Assembly: GCF_900078195.1 (NCBI RefSeq)
Contig: NZ_FJVE01000005.1
Coordinates: 325,001 to 389,000, forward strand
Reading direction: 5' to 3'
Source of the DNA: Clostridium sp. Marseille-P299
GTDB taxonomy: Bacteria; Bacillota; Clostridia; Lachnospirales; Lachnospiraceae
Length of the DNA: 64,000 nucleotides
Shown here: positions 8,439-17,098 of the stretch, in pieces
Position numbering within the stretch: the stretch's first letter is position 1
How the letters are laid out: every line of letters starts with the position of its first letter
The notes under the pieces: model-generated
Told to the model about the DNA's origin: nothing
Seen by the model: only the letters and a program-made list of their open reading frames with translations
Databases searched by the model: none
Translations under genes and position numbers: made by a program

Positions 8439-9629
8439 TTATAAATATTTTTTTAAATCCTCAACCTTGTCAAGTTTCTCCCAAGGTAAATCTAAATCAT
8501 TTCTACCAAAGTGACCATAAGCAGCTGTTTGCTTATAAATTGGTCTTCTTAAATCTAACATTTTAATGATTCCTGCTGGACGTAAATCAAAGTTTTCATT
8601 GATAATTTCAGTTAACTTTTCATTAGAAAGCTTACCTGTACCAAAAGTATCAACCATGATAGAAGTTGGTTTTGCTACACCGATTGCGTAAGAAAGTTGA
8701 ATTTCACACTTATCTGCAAGACCTGCAGCTACAATATTCTTAGCAACATATCTTGCTGCATAAGATGCAGAACGGTCTACTTTTGTACAATCCTTACCAG
8801 AGAATGCACCGCCACCGTGACGAGAATATCCGCCGTAAGTATCAACGATAATCTTTCTACCAGTTAAACCACTATCTCCATTTGGTCCACCAATAACAAA
8901 GCGTCCTGTTGGGTTAATGAAATACTTAGTATTTTCATCAATTAAATCTTTTGGTAATACAGGTTCAAATACATACTTTTTAATATCTTCATGAATTTGT
9001 TCCTGAGTTACATCTGGATCATGCTGTGTAGATAAAACTACAGCATTGATATGAACAGGTTGTCCCTCTTCATTGTATTCTACTGTTACTTGAGACTTAC
9101 CATCTGGACGAAGATAAGAAAGAGTTCCATTCTTACGTACAATGGATAACTGCTTTGTTAATTTATGAGCTAAGGAAATTGGATAAGGCATAAATTCTTC
9201 TGTTTCATTGGAAGCAAATCCAAACATCATACCCTGGTCACCTGCACCGATTGCTTCGATGTCTTCATCAGTCATTGTGTTTTCTTTTGCTTCTAAGGCT
9301 TTATCAACACCCATAGCGATGTCTGCAGATTGCTCATCTAATGCAACAATTACACCACATGTATCTGCGTCAAAACCATATTTTGCTCTATCATATCCAA
9401 TTTCACGAACTGTGTCACGAACAATTTTTTGAATATCTACATAACCTTGAGTTGTAATTTCACCCATAACCAAAACTAATCCTGTTGTAATTGCTGTTTC
9501 ACAAGCAACACGACTCATAGGGTCTTGAGCAAGTAAGGCATCAAGTACAGCATCAGAGATTTGATCACAGATTTTATCTGGATGTCCTTCCGTTACCGAT
9601 TCAGATGTAAAAAGTAATTTGTTATTCAT
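8439..9629 (-). CDS. metK: S-adenosylmethionine synthetase
   Basis: This enzyme makes S-adenosylmethionine from methionine and ATP in the cytosol. The 396-residue protein has the family signatures: [13 protein letters not shown] at the N-terminus, the [13 protein letters not shown]-binding hexapeptide region, and [17 protein letters not shown] near the C-terminal third. The start at 9629 is chosen because GAAAGGAG lies just before it; the 12 extra upstream codons would be translated from the riboswitch terminator and are not plausible. The gene is monocistronic and controlled by the SAM-I riboswitch upstream, which fits product feedback. Confidence 0.97.
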   Translation of the reverse strand: MNNKLLFTSESVTEGHPDKICDQISDAVLDALLAQDPMSRVACETAITTGLVLVMGEITTQGYVDIQKIVRDTVREIGYDRAKYGFDADTCGVIVALDEQSADIAMGVDKALEAKENTMTDEDIEAIGAGDQGMMFGFASNETEEFMPYPISLAHKLTKQLSIVRKNGTLSYLRPDGKSQVTVEYNEEGQPVHINAVVLSTQHDPDVTQEQIHEDIKKYVFEPVLPKDLIDENTKYFINPTGRFVIGGPNGDSGLTGRKIIVDTYGGYSRHGGGAFSGKDCTKVDRSASYAARYVAKNIVAAGLADKCEIQLSYAIGVAKPTSIMVDTFGTGKLSNEKLTEIINENFDLRPAGIIKMLDLRRPIYKQTAAYGHFGRNDLDLPWEKLDKVEDLKKYL

Positions 9630-9649
9630 TCGAATACTCCTTTCAAAAA

Positions 9650-9674
9650 TAAAAAAAATCCGCAAAAGCGGACT
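9650..9674 (-). terminator. Expression-platform terminator of the SAM riboswitch
   Basis: On the minus strand GTCCGC-TTTT-GCGGAT followed by eight T forms the intrinsic terminator used when SAM is bound. It lies between the aptamer and the metK ribosome binding site. Confidence 0.85.
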
Positions 9675-9693
9675 TGATATAAATAATCAAATC

Positions 9694-9790
9694 CTCTTAT
9701 TGTTCGATTAATCGCTCAACTTGGCACCTTCCGTATCAGGGGTTGCCGTGACTTCACCGAGTCTTTACTCTCCGTCACTCTGAATAAGAG
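9694..9790 (-). promoter_or_regulatory. SAM-I (S-box) riboswitch aptamer
   Basis: Read on the minus strand, CTCTTAT (9784-9790 region) pairs with ATAAGAG (9694-9700 region) to form P1. The S-box core is present: AGAGTGACGGAG, then GTCACGGCAACC and GGAAGGTGCCAAGTTG. The order and spacing match SAM-I riboswitches, and the position directly upstream of metK is classical. Downstream is the terminator listed above, so binding of SAM should stop transcription. Confidence 0.93.
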
Positions 9791-10158
9791 AAATTCATAC
9801 AATATTCAATTATACTTACTACTATCACTATTAGCATACAACTGTTTGCCAAATCTCTATAGTAAAGTTCTTGCTGAGGATGATTATTTGTGCATACGCA
9901 CTAGTAACATGTGAAAATAGAATAAACCATAGCGAAACAAAAGTCAACAATTTTATTTTAATTGATAAATACTTACATTAATATAATTATTTAACTTTTA
10001 TTTTAACATAAATAAGCCTAATTTATGTAAATTACTATTATAATTTTTAAATATGTACCAAATAAATACATTGATTGACATTTTTCTTGTATATCCCTAT
10101 AATTAAGTTATAATTTACAATATTTTACCATTCGCTTACAATGTATTGGAGGTTTACT
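9791..10158. other. Divergent intergenic region between metK and the HD-GYP gene
   Basis: This AT-rich gap of about 370 bases holds the promoter side of metK on the minus strand (a TATAAT at 9809-9814 without a good -35) and the strong promoter of the HD-GYP gene on the plus strand. No coding potential was seen. Confidence 0.6.
10075..10103 (+). promoter_or_regulatory. SigA-type promoter of the HD-GYP gene
   Basis: A perfect TTGACA (10075-10080) and a perfect TATAAT (10098-10103) are 17 bases apart, 55 bases upstream of the start codon. Confidence 0.85.
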
Positions 10159-11250
10159 ATGAAGTCGGTTAAGATCTTAACAAAACAGGCAACCCCCGGA
10201 ATGACAGTCGCTGATGACATTTATACATTTAATAATCAGCTTATTATTCCTAACGGTACCATATTAACAGATAAGGCGATTACGCGTCTTAAATTTTATT
10301 CTATAAAAAATATACTCATTTCTGTTACAGAAGATATCCCAGAACCCATGCCAACAGAACCTTATGATAAGGAATTACATTCAGAGAAAGTAAAAAATTC
10401 AGTGGCTTTTAAAGATTTTAACAATTCCCTCTTAAACTCCACGGCTTCATTAAAAAAAGAGTTAATCCAAATTGCCAATGGAAACAAAGAAATAAATACA
10501 GATGCGCTGTATAAGCAAATCAATGCTTTAGCAAGAAAAGCACGTAACGGGATTCACTTATTTGATATGTTGCATTGCTTAAGAGATATTGAAGATGAGA
10601 CATTTATACATTCTGTAAATGTTGCTTTGATTTGCAATACAATGGCCCACTGGTTAAATTTTGGTAAAAAAGACACTGAAACTGCAACACTTTGCGGACT
10701 TCTCCATGACATTGGAAAATTAGCAATCCCAAAAGAGGTAATCTACAAAACAGAAAAACTTACGGAAGAGGAATTTGAGATCGTTCGGTCCCATACAACA
10801 AAAGGGTATAATATATTACAACAAAGTAATGTTAATATCCATATTAAAATGACAAGCATTATGCACCACGAACGCTGTGATGGAAGTGGTTATCCTATGG
10901 GGATAAAGGGCGATCAAATTGATAGATTTGCTAAGTTAGTTATGATTGCAGACGTATATGATGCTATGACATCTGCACGTGTATATCGTGATGCTCTTTG
11001 TCCTTTTGAGGTATTATCCATGTTTAATACCGAAGGGTTTAAGAAGTTTGATCCTAAATATTTAATGACCTTTGTAGAACATGTTTATCAAACATATTTA
11101 AATAACAACGTACGACTAAATAATAAAGCCATTGGTAAAATCGTTATGATGAATCAGTTTTCCTCTACAAAACCTGTAATAGCGTTTCCTGACAACACAT
11201 ATGTTGATCTTACAAAAGAAACTGATCTTTTTATTGAGGCTATACTATAA
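10159..11250 (+). CDS. HD-GYP domain protein, putative cyclic-di-GMP phosphodiesterase
   Basis: This 363-residue cytoplasmic protein has an N-terminal domain of about 100 residues of the kind often found before HD-GYP domains, then a full HD-GYP domain. The metal and catalytic motifs are intact: HD at 183-184 in LLHDIGK, the later MHHERCDGSGYP (the GYP signature) and VMIADVYDAMTSARVYR. HD-GYP domains usually hydrolyse c-di-GMP to GMP, so it probably lowers this second messenger, which affects motility and adhesion. The start at 10159 is chosen because TTGGAGG lies 8 bases upstream. It stands alone behind a consensus promoter and ends at a strong terminator. Confidence 0.9.
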   Translation: MKSVKILTKQATPGMTVADDIYTFNNQLIIPNGTILTDKAITRLKFYSIKNILISVTEDIPEPMPTEPYDKELHSEKVKNSVAFKDFNNSLLNSTASLKKELIQIANGNKEINTDALYKQINALARKARNGIHLFDMLHCLRDIEDETFIHSVNVALICNTMAHWLNFGKKDTETATLCGLLHDIGKLAIPKEVIYKTEKLTEEEFEIVRSHTTKGYNILQQSNVNIHIKMTSIMHHERCDGSGYPMGIKGDQIDRFAKLVMIADVYDAMTSARVYRDALCPFEVLSMFNTEGFKKFDPKYLMTFVEHVYQTYLNNNVRLNNKAIGKIVMMNQFSSTKPVIAFPDNTYVDLTKETDLFIEAIL

Positions 11251-11258
11251 TATTTAAT

Positions 11259-11290
11259 AAAGGGCGGAATTCTAAGAATTCCGCCCTTTT
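11259..11290. terminator. Bidirectional terminator between the HD-GYP gene and murA
   Basis: AAGGGCGGAATT and AATTCCGCCCTT form a perfect 12-bp stem with a short loop and T/A runs at both sides, 8 bases past the HD-GYP stop and close to the murA stop. Confidence 0.92.
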
Positions 11291-11300
11291 AGAGCCTTTT

Positions 11301-12599
11301 TCAACCAACTTTTAATTTAAATTTACGAAGCGCTTTCTCATCATTAGAATCTACTTTCTCAATAGTAGCACCAAGTTCGCGCATTTTTTCTTCGAAATTT
11401 TCATAACCACGTTCAATATATTCGATTTGCTCTACTACAGTAAAGCCATCTGCTGCAAGTCCTGCAATTACAAGTGCAGCACCTGCTCTTAAATCTGGAG
11501 CACTTACAGTAGCACCAGTCAATTCTTTTACACCATCAATAATAGCAGTATTTCCTTCTACTTTAACAGACGCACCCATTCTTGCAAGTTCGTCCACATA
11601 CTTAAAGCGACTTTCAAAAATACTTTCTGTAACTATACTAGTTCCTGTAGACATTGCTAAAACAGTTGAAATTTGAGGTTGCATATCCGTTGGAAACCCA
11701 GGATATGGTAAGGTTTTAACTTGTGTATGTCCTAAACGTTTTGTTGCTACAACACGGACAGCATCATCAAACTCTTCTACTTCTGCACCTATTTCAACAA
11801 GTTTTGCAGTAATCGCTTCTAAATGCTTTGGTATAACATTCTTTACAATTACATCACCCTTTGTTGCAGCTGCAGCAAGCATAAAAGTACCTGCTTCAAT
11901 TTGATCAGGAATAATGGAGTAAGTGCTTCCATGTAATTTCGTTACACCTTTTACACGAATTACATCTGTACCTGCACCTTTTATGTTAGCACCCATACTA
12001 TTTAAAAAGTTTGCAACATCAACAATATGTGGCTCTTTTGCAGCATTTTCAATTGTTGTTAAACCTTCCGCAAGTGCAGCTGCCATCATAATATTAATCG
12101 TTGCTCCAACACTAACAACATCTAAATAAATATGATTTCCTAATAATTTCTTAGCTTCTACTTGAATTAATCCATGCTGTATTTTAACTTCAGCACCAAG
12201 TGCTTCAAAACCTTTTATATGTTGATCAATTGGTCTACTTCCAATATTACATCCACCAGGCAATGCTACCTGCGCATTTTTATATTTACCTAACAATGCT
12301 CCTAATAAATAATAGGAGCCACGAATTTTTCTTATTGAATCTTGATCAATATTTAATGTTGATATATTCTCTCCAGTTATTTTTGCTGTATGTCTATCAA
12401 TTCTATCAACTTTAGCACCAATTTCTTCAAGTGCTTTTAACAAAACATTAATATCACGCACATCCGGTAAATTTTCTATTGTTACGGTCTCATCTGTCAT
12501 TACTGCTGCCGCTATAATCCCAAGTGCGGCATTCTTGGCGCCACCGATTGTGACTTCACCAGCTAATGCTTTCCCACCTTTTATAATATACTGCTCCAT
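11301..12599 (-). CDS. murA: UDP-N-acetylglucosamine 1-carboxyvinyltransferase
   Basis: MurA transfers enolpyruvate from PEP to UDP-GlcNAc, the first committed step of peptidoglycan synthesis, in the cytosol. The 432-residue length is standard. The N-terminal GGAKNAAL has the Lys22-Asn23 substrate pair, and the catalytic loop PGGCNIGSRPIDQH carries Cys117, the residue alkylated by fosfomycin, so the enzyme should be the Cys type. GAGGTG lies before the ATG. Firmicutes often have two MurA paralogues; whether this is MurAA or MurAB cannot be said from one copy. Confidence 0.96.
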   Translation of the reverse strand: MEQYIIKGGKALAGEVTIGGAKNAALGIIAAAVMTDETVTIENLPDVRDINVLLKALEEIGAKVDRIDRHTAKITGENISTLNIDQDSIRKIRGSYYLLGALLGKYKNAQVALPGGCNIGSRPIDQHIKGFEALGAEVKIQHGLIQVEAKKLLGNHIYLDVVSVGATINIMMAAALAEGLTTIENAAKEPHIVDVANFLNSMGANIKGAGTDVIRVKGVTKLHGSTYSIIPDQIEAGTFMLAAAATKGDVIVKNVIPKHLEAITAKLVEIGAEVEEFDDAVRVVATKRLGHTQVKTLPYPGFPTDMQPQISTVLAMSTGTSIVTESIFESRFKYVDELARMGASVKVEGNTAIIDGVKELTGATVSAPDLRAGAALVIAGLAADGFTVVEQIEYIERGYENFEEKMRELGATIEKVDSNDEKALRKFKLKVG

Positions 12600-12834
12600 T
12601 GCACACCTCTATCTATTTATTACGCAGTTAAAATAGTGTACTGCCCGTCATTTCTACTCTATAGTCAATTATGCACATAAACTGCTATTGTAATTTGTGT
12701 AAATTTATAGTCTAGTTTGATTATATCACAAAGTTACCATTTGTAAATGACTTTTTCGAAAAACACTGTATTTATCTAATGTTTCGCTCTTTCATTGTTA
12801 AAAAATCAGGACTGCTTTTTTGTATTGTCTAACA

Positions 12835-13347
12835 CTATTCTAAAATTGTTTTCGTTCCTTCCACAATTGCTTCTACTACACCCTCAATATCTAAATTTTC
12901 ACAATTGATTGTAATATGAGCATATCTTTCATAAAGTGGACATCTTTCCAAATATAAGTCATGTAAAGTCTGTCCTTTTTTTAATGCAACTCCTCGTTGC
13001 TTTATATTCCCTAATCGGCTATTTATTTTTTCATAACCTAATTGTAAATACACAACCAACCCAATTTCTCGCAAATGCTCCATGGCATTTTCACCATAAA
13101 TAACACTTCCGCCTGTTGCTATAACTGTCCTATTTGCTTGAATGTTTTTATTCACTCTCTCTTCAATATTGATAAACCCCTCCAAGCCTTCCTCTTTAAT
13201 AATATCCTTTAATAATCTTTTTTCTTCCTTTTGTATCAGCAGATCCGCATCTAAGAATTGATATCCCAATACTTTAGCTAGGACTACTCCCATCGTACTT
13301 TTTCCTGCTCCAGGCATGCCAATCAAAACAATATTATTTCGCTTCAT
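12835..13347 (-). CDS. aroK: Shikimate kinase
   Basis: This 170-residue P-loop kinase phosphorylates shikimate in aromatic amino acid synthesis. Visible motifs are the Walker A GMPGAGKST (residues 10-18), the shikimate-binding DADLL, the GG pair in ATGGSVIY, and the lid Arg in RCPLYERYA. GGGAGAAA precedes the ATG. No other aro genes are adjacent. A nearby alternative within the same fold is gluconate kinase, but the DxD-like and GG motifs favour shikimate kinase. Confidence 0.88.
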   Translation of the reverse strand: MKRNNIVLIGMPGAGKSTMGVVLAKVLGYQFLDADLLIQKEEKRLLKDIIKEEGLEGFINIEERVNKNIQANRTVIATGGSVIYGENAMEHLREIGLVVYLQLGYEKINSRLGNIKQRGVALKKGQTLHDLYLERCPLYERYAHITINCENLDIEGVVEAIVEGTKTILE

Positions 13348-13404
13348 GCTTTTTCTCCCGCAATTTGTTTGTTCTATGGTTTTTCACAAATGTATCCTGT
13401 TCGT

Positions 13405-14232
13405 TTATTTTATTGGTTTCTTTTTATTTTCTTTTTTTGTCTTTTTACTAGCATCTTTCTTGTTTATCTGATTTGAGCTAGCTTCTCTTTTCTTATTGAC
13501 TTTCTTACTGTCTTTTTTATTGTCTTTTTTATTGTCTTTCTTTTTCTCTTTTTTATGGTCTTTCTTATCGTCTTTCTTATGCGAATCCGTATTTCTTATA
13601 CTTTCCTTATTCGCATCATCTTTTTGCTTTTCTCTCTTCTTATCTTTTTCTTTCGTTTCCTTTTTCTGTACTTCTTTTTTCACAGAATAGCCAAAAGTCC
13701 CAAGTAAAGATCCGATTCCATAATATTCACCATGTGAATATACAATTGGATTGGATCGATTTAACTCAAGCTTTCCTTTTTCATTCATTAATTGCTTATT
13801 TACGTGAACTGCAAGTACATCCGCTAAAAACATATCATGAGAACCTAGTTTAATGATATCCCTAACACGACATTCAATGTTTACAGGAGACTCTAAAATC
13901 ATTGGAGCATTTACATGATCTCCTTTTGCTTTCGTTAATTTCATTTCATTAAACTTGTCAATATTTCTTCCAGATCTAACGCCACAAAAGTCAGTAGCCT
14001 TTGCTAGATCCTCAGTTGTTAAGTTTACCACAAATTCTTTTGTTTTTTCAATAAGTCCATATGAATATCGTTCTGGTCGTATGGAAATTGAAAGCATGGG
14101 TGGATTCGTACAAACAGTTCCTGCCCATGCGACGGTTATTATATTATCATGCCCTTCTCCATCGCTACAGCTAATCATAACAACTGGCAATGGATAAAGC
14201 ATATTTCCTGATTTAAATGTTTCCTTCTCCAT
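13405..14232 (-). CDS. Flavin reductase family (flavoredoxin-like) protein with lysine-rich tail
   Basis: Residues 1-190 match the FMN-binding flavin reductase/flavoredoxin fold: YPLPVVMISC, the NIITVAWAGTVCTNPPMLSISIRP region (first half NIITVAWAGTVC), and GVRSGRNIDKF. The protein likely binds FMN in the cytosol and takes part in electron transfer; the partner is unknown. The last ~85 residues are almost only Lys, Asp, Glu, Asn and Ser (repeats of KKDNKKD and KKDSKK), which normal family members lack. The start at 14232 is chosen for the AGAAAGG box upstream; the 33 upstream codons have no family similarity. It follows no obvious operon partner. Confidence 0.83.
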   Translation of the reverse strand: MEKETFKSGNMLYPLPVVMISCSDGEGHDNIITVAWAGTVCTNPPMLSISIRPERYSYGLIEKTKEFVVNLTTEDLAKATDFCGVRSGRNIDKFNEMKLTKAKGDHVNAPMILESPVNIECRVRDIIKLGSHDMFLADVLAVHVNKQLMNEKGKLELNRSNPIVYSHGEYYGIGSLLGTFGYSVKKEVQKKETKEKDKKREKQKDDANKESIRNTDSHKKDDKKDHKKEKKKDNKKDNKKDSKKVNKKREASSNQINKKDASKKTKKENKKKPIK

Positions 14233-14362
14233 GTTTATAAACCTTTCTAAATGAGCCTTTTTACCTGTCAAAAAATATATCTTTTTTGGAAATCTTATTG
14301 TATAATAAAGGTTAATCGATAATAGGAACATTCTTTAGTTCCTACTATATAGGTTAAATAGG

Positions 14363-14447
14363 TTATTAAAACTTATTCTATAAGTTTTAATAACAGGCGC
14401 TGTCTTTGCGCCATAACTTAAGTGATAAGAAGTTCTTAGAACTTCTT
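14363..14447. promoter_or_regulatory. Cluster of three inverted repeats upstream of the Ig-like gene
   Basis: Three dyads follow one another: a perfect 13-bp stem at 14363-14375/14381-14393, a GGCGC/GCGCC stem at 14396-14400/14408-14412, and a 21-base near-perfect palindrome at 14427-14447 (AAGAAGTTCT-T-AGAACTTCTT). They sit between two divergent genes, about 50 bases before the rightward start codon. They could be leader hairpins or protein-binding sites. Confidence 0.5.
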
Positions 14448-14496
14448 TAATATAGGTTATCAACAATATATGTAATTTTACTTGAGGTGATTATAA

Positions 14497-14838
14497 ATGA
14501 GCACGAACTACATTGATATTGAGGCAGTTTCAGGAAGCCCTAGAAACCTAGTAAAACAGGATTTAAAATTTAAAACTGGCAAATTCGTTTGGCGAATTAA
14601 ATTTACTGCACCATTAAATCCTGCAACCGTTAATAATATGAATCTATATGTTACAACTGCAGCTGAAACACCATTAAAAACCTTAATACGTTATGACTCC
14701 GTCAATAACTATATCGAAATTGAACCTCTAGAGGCTTATGCCAAAGATGAATCCTATATCTTAAACATTTCCAAGAAAGTTCAATCAAAAGGCGGACAAA
14801 CCCTAAAAGATGATATTCAGTTGCGATTCAAAGTCTAA
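14497..14838 (+). CDS. Small Ig-like (SbsA/Big_5-type) domain protein
   Basis: This 113-residue protein has no signal peptide and looks like one bacterial Ig-like domain. The pattern WRIKFTAPLNPATVNN with a later YEPLEAYAKDESYILNISK-like strand (seen as YAKDESYILNISK) matches SbsA-type Ig domains, which are normally modules of surface proteins. A stand-alone cytoplasmic version is unusual. TTGAGGTG lies 7 bases before the ATG. Its function is unknown; a role as a small binding module is a guess. The gene is divergent from the flavin reductase and convergent with the next gene, only 30 bases away. Confidence 0.7.
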   Translation: MSTNYIDIEAVSGSPRNLVKQDLKFKTGKFVWRIKFTAPLNPATVNNMNLYVTTAAETPLKTLIRYDSVNNYIEIEPLEAYAKDESYILNISKKVQSKGGQTLKDDIQLRFKV

Positions 14839-14868
14839 CTAGTTGATCGAGGCGAAAAGCAAAATACT

Positions 14869-17079
14869 TTAAGCCCTATCAACATCTTCTTTCGTAATAA
14901 CCAATAAATCAGAATTTTTAAATTCACCTTTTTGCGCGTGAATTAAAAGTTGTTTTGCACTTCTGTCCTCAGCATTTTTTATAACACTATGCATCAATGA
15001 GAATACATCATCCAAAGAGTATTCTCTTTTTTGTTGTAATTGCTTTTGTAATTTATCATGTAGTAGTTCATACGCATCTACTTCTATTTCATATTCTCTC
15101 TCAGTTAAATAATCATATGCAAATCCCAAATAGTCTTCTGCTGTATAATTTGGTACTTCTATCCGATTCAAAAATACTTCTTTAAGCTCCATATGCTTTT
15201 CTAAAAGCTTATTCATATTCTCCATATTATCTTCTAAATATATAAGAGCGCAATTCGTATGGCTTTTATACAACTCTAATAACCAAGCAATGCTTTTGGC
15301 ATTTAAACTACCTGCACGCTCAATAATTAAGGTGCAATTAATCAGCTGCTTTTTCTTTGATTCTAAATCAATTTCATTTAATTTATTTGAATCAATTAAA
15401 GCGATTTTAGAAGAAACATTTCGATTTATTTTTCGCATAAATTTAGAAATACACTTTGCTAAGTAAGTCTTTCCTGAAGATTTTGGTCCAGTTATAATAA
15501 AGTTCACATTATTGTAACCATCATCCACTATGTTTTGTAAGCATTGGATTACCTGTTTTCCCACAGTATCCATACGGACATAATTACGTAAAATATCCTC
15601 TACTTTTATGCCTTCTTTTTGGATAATACGATATAGCTCTTTATTCTCATCTAGTGAGAGTGAAGATAAATTAATTGGCTCCGCTTGATAAGTTGCATCT
15701 TTCGTTTCTTTTACTTCTTCTGATACTAACTCATTATCTTTAACAAATTCGGCATCTTCTTCATTGTATATTAAATCTAATTTTTCATTCTCTAATAAAT
15801 TGGCATGCTTTAAAAGCGATTTTTTCATCGCTTCTAACTCAGATTTATTTAAAAGAGGTTCCTTAATACTACTCTCTTTTTCGGAAGTTTCTACTGCATC
15901 TACTGAATTATCTATTGTTTCAGAGCTTTTTGTTACATCTACTTCTTTATTCTCTATTACAGAGTTTTCTATAGACTCCTTCACTACTTTCTCTTCTAAA
16001 ATATATCCTTTAGAATCTTTAGCTCCATCCACTTCCTCTAAAGTTTTTAAGGATTCCTCTACTTTATCTTCTTCAATAGTACTTTCTATACTCTCCTCTA
16101 CCTCAGACTCATCCATAGAGTTTTCTAGGCTCTCCTCTACTTCGACCTCTTCCATAGAGTTTTCCATACTCTCCTCTATTTCGACCTCTTCCATAGAGTT
16201 TTCCATACTCTCCTCTACTTCGACCTCTTCCGCAGAGTTTTCCATACTCTCCTCTACTATGGACTCTTCCACAAAGTTATCTATATCTTCTTCTGTATTA
16301 AATTCATCGATAAAGTCTTCGACAGATTCTTGGGTCTGATACTCTTTCTTACTTACAGTATCCCCTTCTTCATCTTCATTATATTTTTCTAAAGAGCCCT
16401 CTTTTTCTTTTTCCTTTAATTCATATTCACTTAAAATATTCTTTATCTGCTTAGCGATTTGCTCTTCTCTTAATTCCTGCTCTTTTCCCTCAATTTCAGA
16501 TAAGTCAATCTCACCCATATAGTAAGCTTTTAATGCCTTTGCCTTCTCAACGTAAACTCCATTTCCAAACCATAAAATAATATTAGAGCATTCTTCGATA
16601 CACTTATCTTTCATAGAAGCCTTGTGATAAAGCTTAGCAAGTTCGTAAGCCCAACTTTCCATATAGGAGTCATTTTTTAATGCTTCTAAGTCGGCAATTA
16701 AAACATCAATCTCTTTGCCTGCCATTTTATCAATATTATAGCGATAAATATGATGATAAAAATCCTTTGGAGCAATTCGTTTAAATTCCTCCAAATATTT
16801 TTCTGCACCTTCTACATCGTTTAATTTTATTGATAAATGTACTAATTGAGCAAGAATTCTACGAGCCTTGTTTTTGGAATAAATGGACAGAAAGATTTCT
16901 CTTGCTTCTTCATAGTGTTTATTCTGAAAGAATGCCTCTGCTAATATACTTAAATCCGATAAATTTTTAATTTTCTTTTTGTTAATGGTTTGAGCAACCT
17001 TAAGCGCTGTTCCAAGCTCTTCCTGCTCCAAACACTTTTTTATTTTTTCTATTTTAACAATATTATGATATCTTTCCAT
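14869..17079 (-). CDS. TPR-like protein with acidic 13-residue repeats and a P-loop ATPase domain
   Basis: This 736-residue cytoplasmic protein has three parts. Residues 1-220 are helical repeats of TPR style (pairs such as AEAFFQNKHYEEAREIFLSI). Residues ~230-450 are very acidic and include six tandem copies of a 13-residue unit (EESMENSMEEVEV type). Residues ~500-700 are an AAA+-like domain with Walker A GPKSSGKT at 531-538, but the Walker B region (LIIERAG, ~585) lacks the usual Asp-Glu pair, and an Arg-rich lid follows. ATP hydrolysis is therefore uncertain. It follows the ABC ATPase gene by only 19 bases, so the two are probably translated from one mRNA. I do not recognise a characterised family. 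Confidence 0.75.
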   Translation of the reverse strand: MERYHNIVKIEKIKKCLEQEELGTALKVAQTINKKKIKNLSDLSILAEAFFQNKHYEEAREIFLSIYSKNKARRILAQLVHLSIKLNDVEGAEKYLEEFKRIAPKDFYHHIYRYNIDKMAGKEIDVLIADLEALKNDSYMESWAYELAKLYHKASMKDKCIEECSNIILWFGNGVYVEKAKALKAYYMGEIDLSEIEGKEQELREEQIAKQIKNILSEYELKEKEKEGSLEKYNEDEEGDTVSKKEYQTQESVEDFIDEFNTEEDIDNFVEESIVEESMENSAEEVEVEESMENSMEEVEIEESMENSMEEVEVEESLENSMDESEVEESIESTIEEDKVEESLKTLEEVDGAKDSKGYILEEKVVKESIENSVIENKEVDVTKSSETIDNSVDAVETSEKESSIKEPLLNKSELEAMKKSLLKHANLLENEKLDLIYNEEDAEFVKDNELVSEEVKETKDATYQAEPINLSSLSLDENKELYRIIQKEGIKVEDILRNYVRMDTVGKQVIQCLQNIVDDGYNNVNFIITGPKSSGKTYLAKCISKFMRKINRNVSSKIALIDSNKLNEIDLESKKKQLINCTLIIERAGSLNAKSIAWLLELYKSHTNCALIYLEDNMENMNKLLEKHMELKEVFLNRIEVPNYTAEDYLGFAYDYLTEREYEIEVDAYELLHDKLQKQLQQKREYSLDDVFSLMHSVIKNAEDRSAKQLLIHAQKGEFKNSDLLVITKEDVDRA
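16040..16275 (-). repeat. 39-bp tandem repeats coding for acidic 13-residue units
   Basis: About six copies of a 39-base unit lie in frame within the TPR/P-loop gene; the central three are nearly identical at DNA level (unit contains CTCTCCTCTACTTCGACC on the plus strand), while the outer ones have diverged. Copy number could vary between strains by slippage. Confidence 0.85.
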
Positions 17080-17098
17080 TACGCTTTCCCCCGCAAAC

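Noticed and set aside
13496..13690. Hydrophobic Ser/Phe/Leu-rich plus-strand frame
   Set aside because: It is the antisense of the lysine-rich tail of the flavin reductase-like gene.
15764..16339. 191-codon plus-strand Ser-rich frame
   Set aside because: It is the antisense shadow of the acidic repeat region of the TPR/P-loop gene, with no ribosome binding site.
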